A stretch of 64,000 nt of DNA from Brevibacterium yomogidense. Its GTDB lineage: Bacteria; Actinomycetota; Actinomycetes; Actinomycetales; Brevibacteriaceae. Each line of letters opens with the position of its first letter. The stretch's first letter is position 1. The notes under the pieces are model-generated. The model saw only the letters and a program-made list of their open reading frames with translations. It had not been told where the DNA came from and did not search any database. This document shows, piece by piece, positions 63,339 through 64,000 of this stretch. Where the stretch lies: positions 806,001 through 870,000 of the forward strand of contig NZ_JABASY010000002.1 of NCBI RefSeq assembly GCF_016107685.1. Reading direction: 5' to 3'. The position numbers and the translations under genes are program-made.

Positions 63339-63827
63339 TCAGATGCTGCGCAGCAGGACGTCCGCGTCCCCGTGACGCCCCGCGATGACGAAGCCGTTCT
63401 CCGCGAAGAACTCGCCCGCCGTGTTGAGTTCGTGGACGGCCAGGCTCACGGAGCCGCGCCCCGCCAGCCGCAGCAGGTCGAGGACGGCCCTCAGGAGGTG
63501 CGTGCCGTACCCCTTGCCCTGCTCCTGAGGGTCGACAGCGATGCGCAGCTCCGGGATCTGATCCCCCGCCCAGCCCAACCCCCGCCAGTCCTCCCCGGGC
63601 AGGCGGACCCAGGCCGCGCCGACGGGTCGATCGTCGTCATCGAGGATGACGACCCCGGTGTCGCCGGAGCGCCCCCAGCCGTCGAGGTAACCGGACAGCA
63701 GGTCGTCCGCCGCGATCTGGGAGTCCGACAGGGGCGGGGAGTCGATCGACCAGTTGACGGTCTGTGCAAGGAATGGGCGGAGCATGTCCTCCGCGGTCGC
63801 GTCATCGGGAACCGGAACAAGCTTCAT
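63339..63827 (-). CDS. GNAT-family N-acetyltransferase
   Basis: A 162-residue acetyl-CoA-dependent transferase. The acetyl-CoA pyrophosphate loop lies in LRIAVDPQEQGKGYGTHLLRAVL near residue 105 (QGKGYG), and the C-terminal AGEFFAENGFVIAG is the usual strand 6-7 part. The ATG at 63827 is chosen; an open reading to 63980 extends into unrelated sequence with no ribosome site. Substrate unknown. Confidence 0.85.
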   Translation of the reverse strand: MKLVPVPDDATAEDMLRPFLAQTVNWSIDSPPLSDSQIAADDLLSGYLDGWGRSGDTGVVILDDDDRPVGAAWVRLPGEDWRGLGWAGDQIPELRIAVDPQEQGKGYGTHLLRAVLDLLRLAGRGSVSLAVHELNTAGEFFAENGFVIAGRHGDADVLLRSI

Positions 63828-63871
63828 AGCGACATTCTGTCGGATGAGGGGCGCAGGCGCGAACACCCGGG

Positions 63872-64000
63872 TCACCGGATGCCGCGTGCCAGTGCCCTGT
63901 CGATCCATGTCCGGCCCCGCGCGCGCATGCTCAGGGTCACCCCGCGCGCGCCCAGGAAGCCCAGCACGAAAGCGGCCCATGCCGTCACCGCATGCGGCCA
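63872..64000 (-). CDS. C-terminal fragment of a membrane protein
   Basis: On the minus strand a frame is open from the window edge to a TGA at 63874-63872, giving 42 residues. The end shows one hydrophobic segment (VTAWAAFVLGFLGARGVTL) and a basic tail ending RALARGIR, typical of the final membrane helix and cytoplasmic tail of a transporter or other integral protein. The gene runs into the GNAT gene with a 44-bp gap. The family cannot be named from this fragment. Confidence 0.5.
   Translation of the reverse strand, partial: WPHAVTAWAAFVLGFLGARGVTLSMRARGRTWIDRALARGIR

Overview
The window is a dense chromosomal segment of a high-G+C actinobacterium, about two-thirds G+C, with frequent GTG starts and very short gaps. 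The best guess is an order Micrococcales organism with meso-diaminopimelate peptidoglycan, because MurE carries the DNPR signature. Brevibacterium-, Dermabacter- or Brachybacterium-like taxa would fit, but the genus cannot be fixed from the sequence. No prophage, insertion sequence, CRISPR array or rRNA was seen; one tRNA (Pro, GGG) is present.

1-12.3 kb: a housekeeping block around the principal sigma factor. It holds ParE (topoisomerase IV B), a secreted peptidoglycan amidase, a two-domain VOC protein, a lone glycine-betaine-type binding lipoprotein, SigA with a repeat-rich N-terminus, a DUF4192 protein, a spermidine-synthase-like protein and a HelD-type RNA polymerase-associated helicase. 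12.3-19.3 kb (minus strand): nrdR, hisD, dnaE, rluD and lspA.

19.5-37.9 kb (minus strand): a full division and cell-wall (dcw) cluster, transcribed mraZ-rsmH-ftsL-ftsI-murE-murF-mraY-murD-ftsW-murG-murC-ftsQ-ftsZ-pgeF-sepF-yggT-wag31. Most junctions are ATGA-type stop/start overlaps, so translation is probably coupled along the chain. The cluster makes lipid II (MurC-G, MraY), polymerises and cross-links septal wall (FtsW, FtsI), assembles the divisome (FtsZ, SepF, FtsQ, FtsL) and directs polar growth (Wag31). The ylmE-type gene usually found between pgeF and sepF is missing.

37.8-38.3 kb: a 461-bp divergent regulatory region. It has a 10-bp-periodic GTGG triplet in front of mraZ, resembling known MraZ boxes. 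Further 10-bp-spaced GTGG pairs, on the other strand, face the moxR-DUF58-transglutaminase operon (38.3-42.7 kb).

42.8-54.9 kb: an ABC-F ATPase, a DUF3040 protein, DinB, a lipoprotein coupled to a polyprenyl diphosphate synthase, an Rv2175c-like DNA-binding protein, a LysM/lytic transglycosylase coupled to a PASTA Ser/Thr kinase, threonine aldolase, class II DAHP synthase and a bifunctional-nuclease-domain protein. The stretch from wag31 to the DAHP synthase follows the order of M. tuberculosis Rv2145c-Rv2178c, so the kinase is probably the PknL counterpart. 54.9-56.3 kb: an FHA protein and GcvH, as in the mycobacterial garA locus but without the MerR gene and with a Gln/Pro/Gly-rich N-terminus on the FHA protein.

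56.4-64 kb: tRNA-Pro, a phosphopantetheinyl transferase coupled to a CydDC-like ABC exporter pair, TagI (with most zinc ligands replaced), AlkB, an acyl-CoA thioesterase-like protein, a GNAT acetyltransferase and the end of a membrane protein cut by the window edge.

The most notable observations are an exact 144-bp tandem duplication inside sigA, a GGAAT-N18-GTT (SigR/SigH-type) promoter match in front of sigA, the possible MraZ operator array shared by the dcw and moxR operons, the altered GarA-like FHA protein and the zinc-ligand-poor TagI.
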